This document shows, one piece after another, positions 37,415-47,540 of a DNA stretch of 64,000 nucleotides. Where the stretch lies: assembly GCA_030762175.1 (NCBI GenBank), contig CM060835.1, positions 84,904,001 through 84,968,000 on the forward strand. Direction: 5' to 3'. Every line of letters begins with the position of its first letter. Positions within the stretch are counted from its first letter, which is position 1. The position numbers and the translations under genes were made by a program. This DNA comes from Metallyticus violacea. Taxonomy: Eukaryota > Arthropoda > Insecta > Mantodea > Metallyticidae. Below the pieces are notes generated by a model, which was not told where the DNA came from, did not search any database, and saw only the letters and a program-made list of their open reading frames with translations.

Positions 37415-40400
37415 ATGGCTATCCTTTCGTGGAATGTGCGTGGTCTCCGTAGTCGAAGACCTGACCTCGAGTTAATTTTACGTTCTACTGACCCTCTGCT
37501 TGTGTGTCTCCAAGAGACTAAGCTTCGCCCAAGCGATTCTTTTAATTTACGCGGTTACTCTTCGGTGAGATTTGATCTCCCTCCCGAAGATGGCACTCCC
37601 GCTCACGGCGGAGTTTTACTTTTAATTCGCAATAACGTGTACAGCACCTCACTACAGCTCCAGACTCCTTTACAAGCTGCTGCAGCTACAGTTTACTTTT
37701 CTGGCCTTAGTTTTTCTGTCTGCAATGTTTATGTACCTCCGTCCGCCACCATCACCACAGTTGACCTGGACGATCTTTTGTCTCAGCTACCACCTCCTGT
37801 TCTTCTTTTGGGGGATTTCAACGGACACCATCCCCTATGGGGCTCCACCACGGAGTGTGCAAGAGGTAACCTCTTAGCTGACTTTTTGCTGAATCACAAT
37901 CTTATACTTCTCAACACTGGTCAACCTACTTTTCTCTCTGACAGCACTCATAGCTTTTCGCACTTGGACTTATCCATTTGTTCTGCCTCCCTTGCTGTAC
38001 ATTTCACCTGGAACGTCATCTCTGATTTATATTCCAGTGACCACTTTCCGTGTCAGATCCATGTACTCTCTCCGAACGCACATTCACAGCGCACGCCAAA
38101 ATGGCTCATTGATAAGGCGAATTGGACTCTCTACCGATCTTTGGCCGAATTTTCAGGGTGTGAATTTCCATCTATCGACCTCGCGATCGAGCACCTCCGT
38201 ACGGTCATCATAACAGCCGCGGATAAGGCTATTCCCCGGTCGTCTTGTCACCCCAGACGCTTACCGGTTCCTTGGTGGAACGATGAATGCCGGTATGCAC
38301 TGCGTGCACGCCGAGGTGCTCTCCGAGTTTTTCGTCGCCACCCTACTTCAGCAAATATGATCTGCTACAAACAACTTCGCGCCAAATGCCGCCGAGTCAT
38401 TAAGGATAGCAAAAAGGCCTCTTGGATTTCTTTTACCTCTTCTTTTAACCGCACAACGCCTTCATCCGTAGTTTGGGAACGGCTACGCCGCGTTGCCGCC
38501 AAACCAAGGTTTACACCTATACCCGGTCTTAGGATTTTAAATCGAGTGCTCACCACTCCGATTGACGTCGCCAATGTTTTAGGGCGAACCTTCGCTGATG
38601 TTTCTAGTTCCGCCAATTACCCGTCTACATTTCGCGCATTAAGGGAGCAGGTTGAGAGGAAAGGTTTCTCGTTTGCCTCCGACCATCAGGAGAGCTACAA
38701 CGTTCCTTTTACCGCCAGGGAACTGGAGCATGCCCTTTCTACCTCTCGACATTGCGCACCGGGACCTGATGACATTCATGTTGCCATGTTGCAGCATTTA
38801 CCAGCAGAAGGCAAAGCATTTTTATTACGAACTTTTAATTTTATTTGGTGTAACGGCACATTTCCTTGCGCTTGGCGATTGGCTACCGTCATTCCCATAC
38901 CTAAGCCTGGAAAGGACCCACATCTTCCTTCCAGTTACCGTCCGATTTCCCTCACCAGCTGCGTTTGCAAGGTGATGGAACGCATGATTAACGGACGGCT
39001 CATGTGGTGGTTGGAGTCGAGGCAATTATTAACGAACGCCCAGTGTGGTTTCCGGCGTCATCGTTCCTCACTCGACCACCTGGTGTCTTTAACTACCCAT
39101 GTAATGGACGGTTTTGTGCGCAAGTGCCAAACGGTTGCCGTATTTTTTGACCTGGAGAAAGCGTACGATACTTGCTGGAGAGGCGGTATCCTCCGAACGC
39201 TTCACGATTGGAACATACGTGGGCGTATGTCTGTTTTTATTCAGGAATTTATGAAGGACCGGGTTTTTAATGTTCGCGTGGGATCAGTTTTATCGTCTAA
39301 TTTTATTCAAGAGAACGGCGTACCTCAGGGCTCGGTACTTAGTTGCACACTATTTGCCATTGCGATTAACTCTATCACCGAGTGTTTACCGCCAGGAATA
39401 CAATCGTCGTTATTTGTGGACGATTTTGCCATCTATCTTTCCTCTCGGAGAACCTGTCTCTTGGAACGCCGCCTCCAATGCTGTCTCGACCGCCTTCACG
39501 CTTGGAGTGTCTCTCACGGGTTCCGTTTCTCCGCAGAGAAGACCGTCTGCATGAACTTCTGGCGCCACAAGGAGTATCCTCCACCTTCGCTCCATCTTGG
39601 CCCAGACGCACTCTCTTTCGCAGACGAAGTTAGGTTCCTTGGCTTGGTGTTCGATAGGAAATTATGCTGGTCATCGCATATAGCGCAACTCAGAGGCAAG
39701 TGTGAACGTTCTCTTTGCATTTTACGTGTATTATGTGACACATCTTGGGGAGCTGACCGGACTATACTTTTACGTTTTTACCGATCTCTTATCCGATCGA
39801 AACTGGATTATGGCTGTGTGGTTTATGGCTCGGCGCGACCTTCTGTGCTTCGTCGCCTTAACCCGATTCATCACCGGGGTATCCGTGTTGCCATTGGAGC
39901 ATTCCCCACCAGTCCAGTGTTGAGTTTATGTGCGGAGTCTGGAGAACCTCCGTTGTTTTATCGTAGGGATGTTTTACTGGCCGCGTACGGTTGTCGCTTG
40001 GCTGCGCAACCTCGTCATCCCACGAATGGGCCGTTTTTTAATGTGTCTTTTGATCGTTTTTATGCTGCTCGGTCTTTTACTCTTAAGCCCGCTGGCTTTC
40101 GTTTTCGGGAGATTTTACGGACGTTGGACATGGAGTTACCTGCTTTTTTCTTAGCTGGGGAAACTTCTTCTCCCCCCTGGATTTTAGCAGAGGCCCCCGT
40201 TCATCTCGGGCTCACGTCCTGTCCGAAATCTTCGACCGCAGCACATATTATTCGTTGTTCTTTTAGCGAGATCAAATCCTCTTTTAATGGCTGGAATTTT
40301 ATCTATACGGACGGCTCTAAATGTGACACAGGTGTAGGATGTGCTTTTGTTTTAAATGGGGCAAGTTTTACGTACGGTCTTAACGTTGCAACATCTATTT

Positions 40401-41101
40401 TTATGGCGGAACTTTATGCTATCTATCGGGCGGTTTTATTTATTTCTGAACAGGGGCTAGGGAACAGTGTTGTATGTTCCGACTCTTTGAGTGCAATTTT
40501 AAGTTTTAGAAGTCTGTACAACCTCCACCCACTTGTGCAGATGGTCCAGAATGCAGTTTTAACCCTTTACGACGCTGGCGTCAGGGTAATGCTGCTATGG
40601 GTGCCTGGGCACGTCGGAGTCGCAGGTAATGAGGCCGCAGATGTTGCAGCAAAGTCCGCTCTTTTAGACCCTGCTGAGTACGAGCAGCGTTTTTATTTCG
40701 GGGATTTTATACATTCATTACGTAGAGGCATTTTTTCGCGCTGGCGCGAGGAGTGGGAATTACTCCCAAATAAGCTCCGTGAATGTAAATGCGCCCCTTT
40801 TAACTGGTCGACTTCTTCTCGCGCTGTTCGTCGCGAAGAAGTAATTTTAGCTCGTCTTAGAATTGGGCATTGCCGTTTTAGTCATTCTCACCTTTTTAAT
40901 GGTCAACCCGCTCCAGCTTGCCCCCACTGTGACCACCCCTTTACAGTGCGTCACATTTTAATTGAATGCCATCATCTGGCAGCTTTTAGACATAGACTAG
41001 GTTTGCCCTCCTCTATTGAGGAATTACTTGCAGATGATGTGGTTGCTGTTGAGCGCGTGCTCCGTTTTATCCGTGTTTGTGGTTTTTGGAGCAAGGTGTG
41101 A
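37415..41101 (+). CDS. LINE ORF2: endonuclease, reverse transcriptase and RNase H polyprotein
   Basis: 1228 aa, uninterrupted. Domains in order. (1) Apurinic-type endonuclease, about 1-215: WNVRG, QET with catalytic Glu near 34, GDFNGHHPLWG near 132 and SSDHF near 207. (2) Reverse transcriptase, about 460-780: YRPISLTS near 507, FFDLEKAYD near 578, GVPQGSVLS near 635, and FVDDFA near 666 as the catalytic box (the usual residue before DD is Ala, here Val). (3) RNase H, about 960-1085: YTDGSK near 964, MAELYAI near 997, CSDSLSA near 1022, and WVPGHVGVAGNEAAD near 1062, so the D-E-D-D set is present. (4) A C-terminal CPHCDHPFTVRHILIEC zinc motif near 1169. It nicks target DNA, primes on the 3' OH and copies the LINE RNA. 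All catalytic residues that I can identify are present. Confidence 0.95.
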   Translation: MAILSWNVRGLRSRRPDLELILRSTDPLLVCLQETKLRPSDSFNLRGYSSVRFDLPPEDGTPAHGGVLLLIRNNVYSTSLQLQTPLQAAAATVYFSGLSFSVCNVYVPPSATITTVDLDDLLSQLPPPVLLLGDFNGHHPLWGSTTECARGNLLADFLLNHNLILLNTGQPTFLSDSTHSFSHLDLSICSASLAVHFTWNVISDLYSSDHFPCQIHVLSPNAHSQRTPKWLIDKANWTLYRSLAEFSGCEFPSIDLAIEHLRTVIITAADKAIPRSSCHPRRLPVPWWNDECRYALRARRGALRVFRRHPTSANMICYKQLRAKCRRVIKDSKKASWISFTSSFNRTTPSSVVWERLRRVAAKPRFTPIPGLRILNRVLTTPIDVANVLGRTFADVSSSANYPSTFRALREQVERKGFSFASDHQESYNVPFTARELEHALSTSRHCAPGPDDIHVAMLQHLPAEGKAFLLRTFNFIWCNGTFPCAWRLATVIPIPKPGKDPHLPSSYRPISLTSCVCKVMERMINGRLMWWLESRQLLTNAQCGFRRHRSSLDHLVSLTTHVMDGFVRKCQTVAVFFDLEKAYDTCWRGGILRTLHDWNIRGRMSVFIQEFMKDRVFNVRVGSVLSSNFIQENGVPQGSVLSCTLFAIAINSITECLPPGIQSSLFVDDFAIYLSSRRTCLLERRLQCCLDRLHAWSVSHGFRFSAEKTVCMNFWRHKEYPPPSLHLGPDALSFADEVRFLGLVFDRKLCWSSHIAQLRGKCERSLCILRVLCDTSWGADRTILLRFYRSLIRSKLDYGCVVYGSARPSVLRRLNPIHHRGIRVAIGAFPTSPVLSLCAESGEPPLFYRRDVLLAAYGCRLAAQPRHPTNGPFFNVSFDRFYAARSFTLKPAGFRFREILRTLDMELPAFFLAGETSSPPWILAEAPVHLGLTSCPKSSTAAHIIRCSFSEIKSSFNGWNFIYTDGSKCDTGVGCAFVLNGASFTYGLNVATSIFMAELYAIYRAVLFISEQGLGNSVVCSDSLSAILSFRSLYNLHPLVQMVQNAVLTLYDAGVRVMLLWVPGHVGVAGNEAADVAAKSALLDPAEYEQRFYFGDFIHSLRRGIFSRWREEWELLPNKLRECKCAPFNWSTSSRAVRREEVILARLRIGHCRFSHSHLFNGQPAPACPHCDHPFTVRHILIECHHLAAFRHRLGLPSSIEELLADDVVAVERVLRFIRVCGFWSKV

Positions 41102-41577
41102 GGTGTTCTCTTTTTATCCATGACGGCATTTTTAGACGCTTTTAAGACTGTTGTTGTTTCAGCATTTGATGCATTGTTTTTAGTACCAGTCTTTTATTGC
41201 GTTGTTATATATAACCCTTGTTATTGTTTTGGGGTTTTATTGTTACCAGTTTAGACTTTTACATTACTGGTTTATTTTCAGCTTTTGCTGATGTTTTTTA
41301 ATACCAGTTTTTATATGTTCTAGTGTTGGTGGTTACAGGGTTTTATTGACCCTTTTTAGACCATTATAGGACTGTTGTTTTCGCGATTGCGGCTATTTTA
41401 ATACCAGTCCTTTGTTGACCATTACATCCACTTGTTATTTGTTATGGGCTTTTATTTTGTCGCACAACGTGCTGCTCAGACTTGATTTGTGTTAACTATT
41501 TATATTTTAGTTCTGACGCAGTTTTTAGTATGTTTGGGCGCTAATGACCTTTGCTGTTGTGCGCCCCTTAAACAACA
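41102..41577 (+). promoter_or_regulatory. LINE 3' UTR with serial hairpins
   Basis: T-rich region with recurrent TAATACCAGT-type motifs. Stem 1: AAGACTG (41144-41150) with CAGTCTT (41187-41193). Stem 2: ACTGGT (41266-41271) with ACCAGT (41303-41308), enclosing TCAGC-TTTT-GCTGA. Stem 3: AGGACTG (41368-41374) with CAGTCCT (41405-41411), enclosing CGC-GATT-GCG. A terminal stem GGGCGC (41536-41541) with GCGCCC (41561-41566) precedes the tail. Such 3' structures often guide the reverse transcriptase to its template; that role is inferred. Confidence 0.6.
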
Positions 41578-41592
41578 ATCATCATCATCATC
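41578..41592 (+). repeat. (ATC)n tail of the LINE
   Basis: Four to five ATC units end the element directly before the target duplication. Short tandem repeats in place of poly(A) are characteristic of I-group elements. Confidence 0.85.
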
Positions 41593-41602
41593 TTCGAGAT
41601 GT
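41589..41602 (+). repeat. LINE target-site duplication, right copy
   Basis: Exact copy of 35,630-35,643. It overlaps the last ATC unit, which is why the length is stated as 13-14. Confidence 0.92.
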
Positions 41603-41800
41603 TCTACAGGGAAGAACAAACTCTCCATAGGCCTCCTGTAACATTGCATAGACTAGGCGGAAGATTTGTTGAGACTAAAGCAAAATTTCAGAGCAGCATT
41701 GTTCGTCGCGTGTCGCTTCTATTTGGCTGAAGGCGGAACTAAATATATCTCAATTTGCACATCCCTCAATGGCGGTAACCGCGTGTACATTACGCATTAA
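41602..41800 (-). pseudogene. mariner transposase pseudogene (M3), N-terminal part
   Basis: The minus strand gives MLQEAYGEFVLPCRTSRRW in one frame, running up to the LINE junction. It continues on the other side of the LINE as FKMFKRGQTVN. This is the mariner helix-turn-helix region, so the LINE landed inside the DNA-binding domain. Confidence 0.7.
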
Positions 41801-41888
41801 GAGAAAATATTGAACAGTAAAATTTTAGCTCGAGAAGTAATGCCTGTAAAAGCAAGTATGATCATTCTTTATTTAACAGCTCTCATAC

Positions 41889-42928
41889 ATCTGAATTAAT
41901 TAACGCTTTTGTCAGGTTTTTTTGTGTGTAATGCGAATAATTGAATAGTTCACTCCGAAAACATTGTAACTCAACATTTTCTTTAAATTGAAATAAAGAT
42001 AATTCTATGTACGGTCGTACGTAATAAAATATTATGAATTATATCCAGAATGTACATTTTTTTGTGTTGGCGTTTTATTTTTAATGCAGAAACTTAAAAA
42101 TTGAATTACATAAAGTAGACAGAGGGCCGCGTTATGTCCACACATTCCACATTAACCAGACGGCAAACATTTCGACGAGACAGCTAGAGAATACGGTTGG
42201 TTCTTGTCAGTTATCCCGACCCCAGTAATGTTGCGGTTCTCCCTCCCGCTGCTAAAGCTTTTGGCTTTCAAGTCCTCCCCACAGGCAGTCGTAATGAAAA
42301 ACTGTGAACCGCTTCCGGCCGCTAGTCCCATTTGTATGCACGTTGCAAATACTATTCACACCTGTATATACCGCTTTCACTTTCTGCTTTTCTCTGCTGG
42401 AGTACAAAACGACTTTCAGCACAATTTTATTTAATTGACACTATTGCGTTTACTCTGTAATGGTGCGCATAGTCGAGAGAACCCGTCATTTGTAAGTAGT
42501 CTCCTGGAGTTGCGAGGAGAGTGGATGCCTATGTTTGCACTTAAAGGTCCTGCTCAAGTGCGTAAGACTTTAGTTCCTAATTTTGCTACTGTATTCAGAA
42601 CTTCATCCGTTGCTTTAAAACACTCTTACAGTCTCTATTTTATATGTAAATAGATTTTACCAACATAACAAATTAGAGATGTTATTTTGTCTGATGCTAG
42701 TAATACAAGCTCTGTGGTTTGACAGTTTGGGAATCCAAAAAATGCTAGATAGCGAATGTAGGTATTACCGTTAACGAATTTCACATACGTGGAGATAAAG
42801 CTATTAACTCATACCGATGCTCAATTCTTTCTGTTTATTACTCTTTAATAGCTGTAGTATAAATGAATGTAAAAATTATAGAAACAAATGTAAAATATTG
42901 ATAGTTTCAATTAATTGTATGCTATTGC

Positions 42929-42966
<38 letters not shown>

Positions 42967-44420
42967 ATAACCATTGTATATTTTTTCCCAAATGTTCACT
43001 TCCTTTTAAGTGAACAACAATCTCAGAGTATTCCGCCATAGAACATATTTATATTTAATAGTTTTAATCATATACTTATTCGAATATTCTAACATAAATC
43101 ACCCAACTTAGGTGTTAACCTCACTCTTAAATTCACTCCTTTCATTAAAGTGTAGCGCTTTTAAATGTAATAATGAGTAAGTTAATATTACTATTATAAA
43201 TAGTTCATTGTTGAAATATTGCATATTCCATAACAAGAATCTTATAAATTAATTTTTATATAAATGAACCTAAAGTTCTGATTTTTCTCACCAACAATGC
43301 CTCATGCAGGTGTTATATCTATATACAGATATTGTAATATAACACGAAGTTGCTTATTTATTATTTGTATTCTCTTTAAGGTAGGCTTACTGAAAAATAG
43401 TACATTTTGTCAAAATATTAAATTGTTTGTTTTTAGAATAATTCAATTCAATTTTTTGAAGGTCGTGTTTAAAAGGCTGCGCGTAAAATGGGTAGGACAT
43501 AAAATGCTAATGATAACTTGCTTATATGGAGGGAATTTCCAAAAGAGATCTTCACCTCCAAGCATTATGTTCAAGCAGCAGTGACTCTGACGGCATCATA
43601 ATTGTAATTTAGCTGCACCAGGGCCATAATAAGGGGGGGGGGGACTTCTGGAAGCAAAATGTTAGAAGGACAATAAGAGAATCCTGGCAGTTCACATACA
43701 AGCTGTAGCTGCACACGTAAGGTTGAAGAAAAAAATAAGCTCGTAAAAATAGGTATAAGGAAGAGAAGGACCATTTTACCATCCATGATTGTTCTAACTT
43801 TTAAGTTGAAAAGAAGCCTCATGCCCAACAACCAAATCTTGCTATCTTTTCCTCAACTCCTAAATGTAAAAAAAATGTTCACACATTCAATTTCTATGTA
43901 CTTTATCAAAAAATGAGCTGGAAGTACGAAAATGTTTGTAGTTACACCTGAAAATATGTTAAATATAACTAAGAGCAGAATATTTCAATATGTGTTACAA
44001 TTTGACTTCAAAAAATTAATGTGTCAATATATTGTAATTTTAACCCCTTTCAGTGCTTATATTTTAAAAATAATGTTAAGCCTTTGAAAGAATTAAACCA
44101 TGCCTCTCCATGGCTTTTTGCGGATGACCATATGATCGTCTGCAGTTAATTTTTAAGGGGAATGTATTGATCTTTAGAAAATTAATGAATAAAATTATAA
44201 TAATGCTATTTTTTTTAGAAAGATATTAACTCAAGCTACCTATGAATATAATTATCCCAAAAATAATGGAATTGTTTTCGATATCACTGTCTGAGCATTG
44301 GTACCAAATTTGAGCTCTGTGCTATTGCTTTAGAAAATAGAAATTTCAGTATAACCACCCCTTAAACGCAACAGATGATAAAAATATAAAAACACTTGCG
44401 GTAAAATATGGGTATTGACT
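41889..44420. other. AT-rich DNA without recognisable genes
   Basis: Contains a T31 run (42932-42962) and a G11 run (43633-43643). Open frames up to 95 codons match nothing known. Confidence 0.5.
42932..42962. repeat. poly(T) tract
   Basis: About 31 uninterrupted T. No element body adjoins it on either side that I can identify. Confidence 0.9.
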
Positions 44421-44422
44421 TA

Positions 44423-45678
44423 CGAGGGTAGGACCATAGTTTCTGGTCTAACCATTTTCTACGTATAATAAAGAAAAAAACTGTATTTCATTTTGTAATA
44501 TAATTACCCTTTATTGCAATACACTTCTCACAACTTTGAATTAACATTTCAACCCCCCCCCCCCCAAATAGTTAAAAGTCTTGTAAAATGGGCATAAACA
44601 GCATCTATCGCTTCTTCGTCACACTTAAATTTCCTTCCTCGAAGGTCCTTTTTGAGTTTTGAGAAGAGGAAATAGTCACTTGGGCTGTAGGGTGGATGGT
44701 AGAGCTCCTTGAAGCACATTTCTTCACAGCTTCCTTTGCAACAACAGCTGTGTTTTCAGGCGCGTTGTCGTGAAGAAGGCGCGCTCCACCACTCAGCTTT
44801 CCTCGTCATTTCCCTTTGATAAAAGCACGTAGTTTGTGCAGTAGGCCAGCATAGTACTCCCCTTTTTCTTTGGTATTCCTCTCCTTGAAGTCAATGAAGA
44901 GTATTTCTTCACAGTCCCAAAAGATTGCGGTCATGATCCTCTTGCTTGGCCTTTAGAGGCGGTGCTTCGCGAATTTACGCCACTCCATTGATTCTGTTTT
45001 GGACAAGGGATCAAAGTAGAGAACTATAGTTTCATTTCCAGTAACAATGGTTTGCAGAACTTCTTTCCCGTCACCACCACAGAGTTCCAAAAATACCTGA
45101 CAACAGATGAGTTGTTGCTACTCTTGGTGAGGAAAGAAGTCTAGGCACCCATATGCACTAACCTTATTCATGTTTAAATATGCATGAATAATTCGAAGGA
45201 CTGTTGTTTTAGAAAGACCCAATCTTGTTGCTATTTCTGTAACTTTGAGCCACCGGACTTCCATGATTTCTCCTTCCACAAAAGCGAGCGATGTTTTCAG
45301 GAGTGACCACCTCCAAGGGCCGACCTGCACGCTCTTCGTCTTCAATGCTTTCGCGACCTATTCGAAAACATTTGACCCATTCTTTTACGGTAGATTATTA
45401 GGGGGATGCTTCCCCATATACACCGCCCAATTGCTGTTTAATTTAATTTGGAGTAAGTCCTTTTATGAAGAACTTAATAACAGCCCGAAACGCCATTATT
45501 AGCACAATCTTCTACGCATGACCTTCTTTATGGAACTATATCTGAACAACTGGACACAGCGGAGCGGGAATTACAGCTGCAATTATTTACTTAACAGATA
45601 AGGTATGAGACCAGATAAGGATTTTGTGAAGGCGATAATTCTTATCATTGAGGCCGGAAACGTATGGACCTATTCTCA
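44423..45678 (-). mobile_element. complete but decayed mariner transposon (copy M2)
   Basis: Sister of the 21.3 kb element, in the same orientation. The left end is CGAGGGTAGGACC after TA; the right end TTCTCAAA is a mutated form of the M1 right end (CCCTCGTA). Both copies carry a C run at the same internal position (here 44,553-44,565), so that run was already in the source element. This copy retains about 30 bases near 45,070 that M1 replaced with a TC microsatellite. Confidence 0.88.
44630..45345 (-). pseudogene. mariner transposase pseudogene (M2)
   Basis: A minus-strand frame of 75 codons (45,118-45,345) carries the helix-turn-helix (VTEIATRLGLSKTTVLRIIH). Leftward, in other frames, are TIVTGNETIVLYFDPLS, with Asn where the first catalytic Asp belongs; ARLLHDNAPENTAVV, with the second Asp kept; and HPPYSPSDYFLFSKLKK, with the third Asp kept but the family's DLA/P residues deleted. 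Two or more frameshifts are present. Not functional. Confidence 0.85.
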
Positions 45679-45680
45679 AA

Positions 45681-46850
45681 AGTGCTCGTGGCATGAATAA
45701 CTTCAGGATCGTGCAATTGGCATCTCCAGTTTGCCGACCTCTTATATATTGTCTTATTGAAGAAACCAGCAACTAGCTCAATATCTTTCCTTTATTTCAT
45801 TTAATTTAATGCACCAGAAAGAACCACCATATTTCATCTTATGCTTGCTCATCTTGTGTTGTGAAAAACCTTTGAATTATATTGTAGCGAGCTCGCATTA
45901 TCTGGATCTCTTCGGCGATTCTGCAGTGGTGCACTATTTGCACAGGCATTTACAATACAAAGGATTCTTTTGTCTCCAATACAAGAAGCAGGAGGGAGTG
46001 AGAAAAACTGCTTTAAAAGCTTGCAACTGCAAACACCTGTGGAATTGAAGCAGGACAAAAAATAACAACCACTGAACAACGGTGAACAAAAGACTGTTAT
46101 CGCAGCGGGACCTCTCTCGCATATTTCCCGAGAAACAATTACTCGACTTGTTTGTTACAGGATAAAGTAGTCTTTACGAAGGGTTTTGATACACTCCCTT
46201 ATTCTGCATTTAGAAAGTTTCTCAGATCTGCCTGCAAGACCAGTGGACAACAAAATTACTTCCTAAAAGCTGAGCTCGGCTTCAAATTAAAACTTTCTTT
46301 CATTTCCCTTTTCTTTATAAGTAAAATTTCGAGGTTTCTAAAATAGAAACTTCTTTAAAAGGAATGTCAAGAACGAAGGCAGTAAAATTGGAGACGTTAA
46401 GGACGGAAAAAAAGGAACAAAGAAAAGTATGCGACGTCGTTTCCCGACCAGAAGCCATAGAAGGCACACACACATAAAAAAAAAAAAATCCATCAAAAAC
46501 GGTTATGGAGGGCTGTGAAGGCATAGTTTGTAAGGTAAAATTCAGTAATGTATTGATCCCTTATTGAAATAACGTCATATGGCGAAACTCAGTTAAAATT
46601 GCAAGGTAGTTTTGTATTGAATTGATACGGACGAAGGGGTAATTTCAATACTTAAGTGGTGCTGTTGAAGGAAGGAATGATTTGAGAGAGACAAAGGGTG
46701 GTCAGGATCCGGGAGGAGGCACGTACTTGGCAGAGCTCCTCCCCCCATGGAATGAAATGAGTAAAGTGGGGGAGGGGGAATTTCGTGGAAAAGAGATCGC
46801 CTAACCAGTGTAAACCAGTAATAAAGCCAAAAATGGGATGACTGGTTGCA
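45681..46850. other. DNA without recognisable genes
   Basis: Nothing recognised. A short sequence at 46,855-46,890 (ACCAGACCTCCCG, then GAGTCCAAG) resembles part of a minus-strand SINE-A head but is too short to call. Confidence 0.5.
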
Positions 46851-46919
46851 TGGGATTTTAAACCAGACCTCCCGAAACTGAGTCCAAGTGGTATTTCACA
46901 TTGTTTTACTTATTAGTGT

Positions 46920-47118
46920 TTCTAATATCTGGCCATTAGCGTCCATTCAATTCAGAACTTGAAACGGCCTATAAGTTTCGCGCAGAGGCTGCTTTCAGGT
47001 TTGAGGTTCTTTTACGGATTTACTTGCCTTCCGAAGGAAGCAATACTAATAATTTTTACAACCTAGAAATCCGTTCAACCCTCTGACTACGAGGGTTTAC
47101 CACTAGATCACCAGAACC
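46920..47118 (-). mobile_element. tRNA-derived SINE, family B, copy d (degraded)
   Basis: The minus reading keeps the family order. The head at the right has a relic A box (complement of CACTAGATCACCAGAACC); the body keeps the complements of CTTCCGAAGGAAGCAATA, TTTCAGGTTTGAGGTTCTTT and GCGTCCATTCAATTCAG. The B box is lost or much changed. It is shorter than copy a by about 70 bases. Confidence 0.7.
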
Positions 47119-47317
47119 AACATATCACTGTGACGGCACTACTACAGTTCATGTTTTCTGTGAAAATAAGTGTCAATTTTCTGAGTTCTTTTTGAGAAAT
47201 TGATGCTATCTCGAGACAAATATTCATATCAGTTTCTCCTTATTTGAGAATTTGATACATGCACTCTTGCCTGACATCTTTACCTATATCTACATAACGT
47301 ATCAGCTAAAGTATAAA

Positions 47318-47540
47318 CAGTTGTTAAGGCGCGGACTCTTGAGTGGGAGGTCTGGTGTTTGATTCCCGCCGGTACTGTGGTTTTTGTCCAGATTTTCTTA
47401 TAAATGGAAAATGCCGTGGAGGTACTCTAAACTTAAACATGGGATGCATACTTCCTTTAAAAAAAAATCCTAATTTATCATTTCATTTCGTGTATCATCA
47501 GTGTCCTCGGCAGTAACAACGGGCGTTAAACACTATTAAA
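47318..47540 (+). mobile_element. tRNA-derived SINE, family A, copy 5 (5' truncated)
   Basis: It begins at TTGTTAAGGCGCGGACTC, missing the GTGGCCGAG part of the A box. The B-box region GTTTGATTCCC, the body segment AAATGGAAAATGCCGTGGAGG and the end GGGCGTTAAACACTATTAAA are present. Loss of the promoter half means this copy cannot be transcribed from its own A box. Confidence 0.78.

Larger units (their letters stand above)
35644..41588 (+). mobile_element. full-length I-group non-LTR retrotransposon (LINE)
   Basis: A 5.9 kb element with a GC-rich 5' UTR of about 420 bp, two long open frames, a 3' UTR of about 480 bp and a short (ATC)n tail, bounded by a perfect 13-14 bp target-site duplication. 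The gene order gag-like, then EN-RT-RNase H, and the tail of short tandem repeats in place of poly(A) fit the I/R1-type lineage; jockey elements proper lack RNase H. I cannot place the clade without a tree. Intact frames and identical duplications suggest a recent insertion. Retrotransposition would use target-primed reverse transcription in the nucleus. Confidence 0.93.
34927..41886 (-). mobile_element. mariner transposon (M3) split by a LINE insertion
   Basis: The left end (CGAGGACTGTTCAATAAAG at 34927) and the reverse complement of the right end (TGAGAGCTGTTAAATAAAG) match over about 25 of 30 bases, and both are flanked by TA (34925-34926, 41887-41888). Minus-strand transposase remnants lie on both sides of the LINE. 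Removing the 5.9 kb LINE and one duplication copy leaves about 1.0 kb, close to a slightly deleted mariner. Confidence 0.85.

Noticed and set aside
38365..40154. Many open frames of 60-107 codons on both strands
   Set aside because: All are inside LINE ORF2, whose uninterrupted domain-bearing frame explains the openness.
46855..46890. Short SINE-A-like head fragment on the minus strand
   Set aside because: Only about 35 bases of partial similarity and no body.
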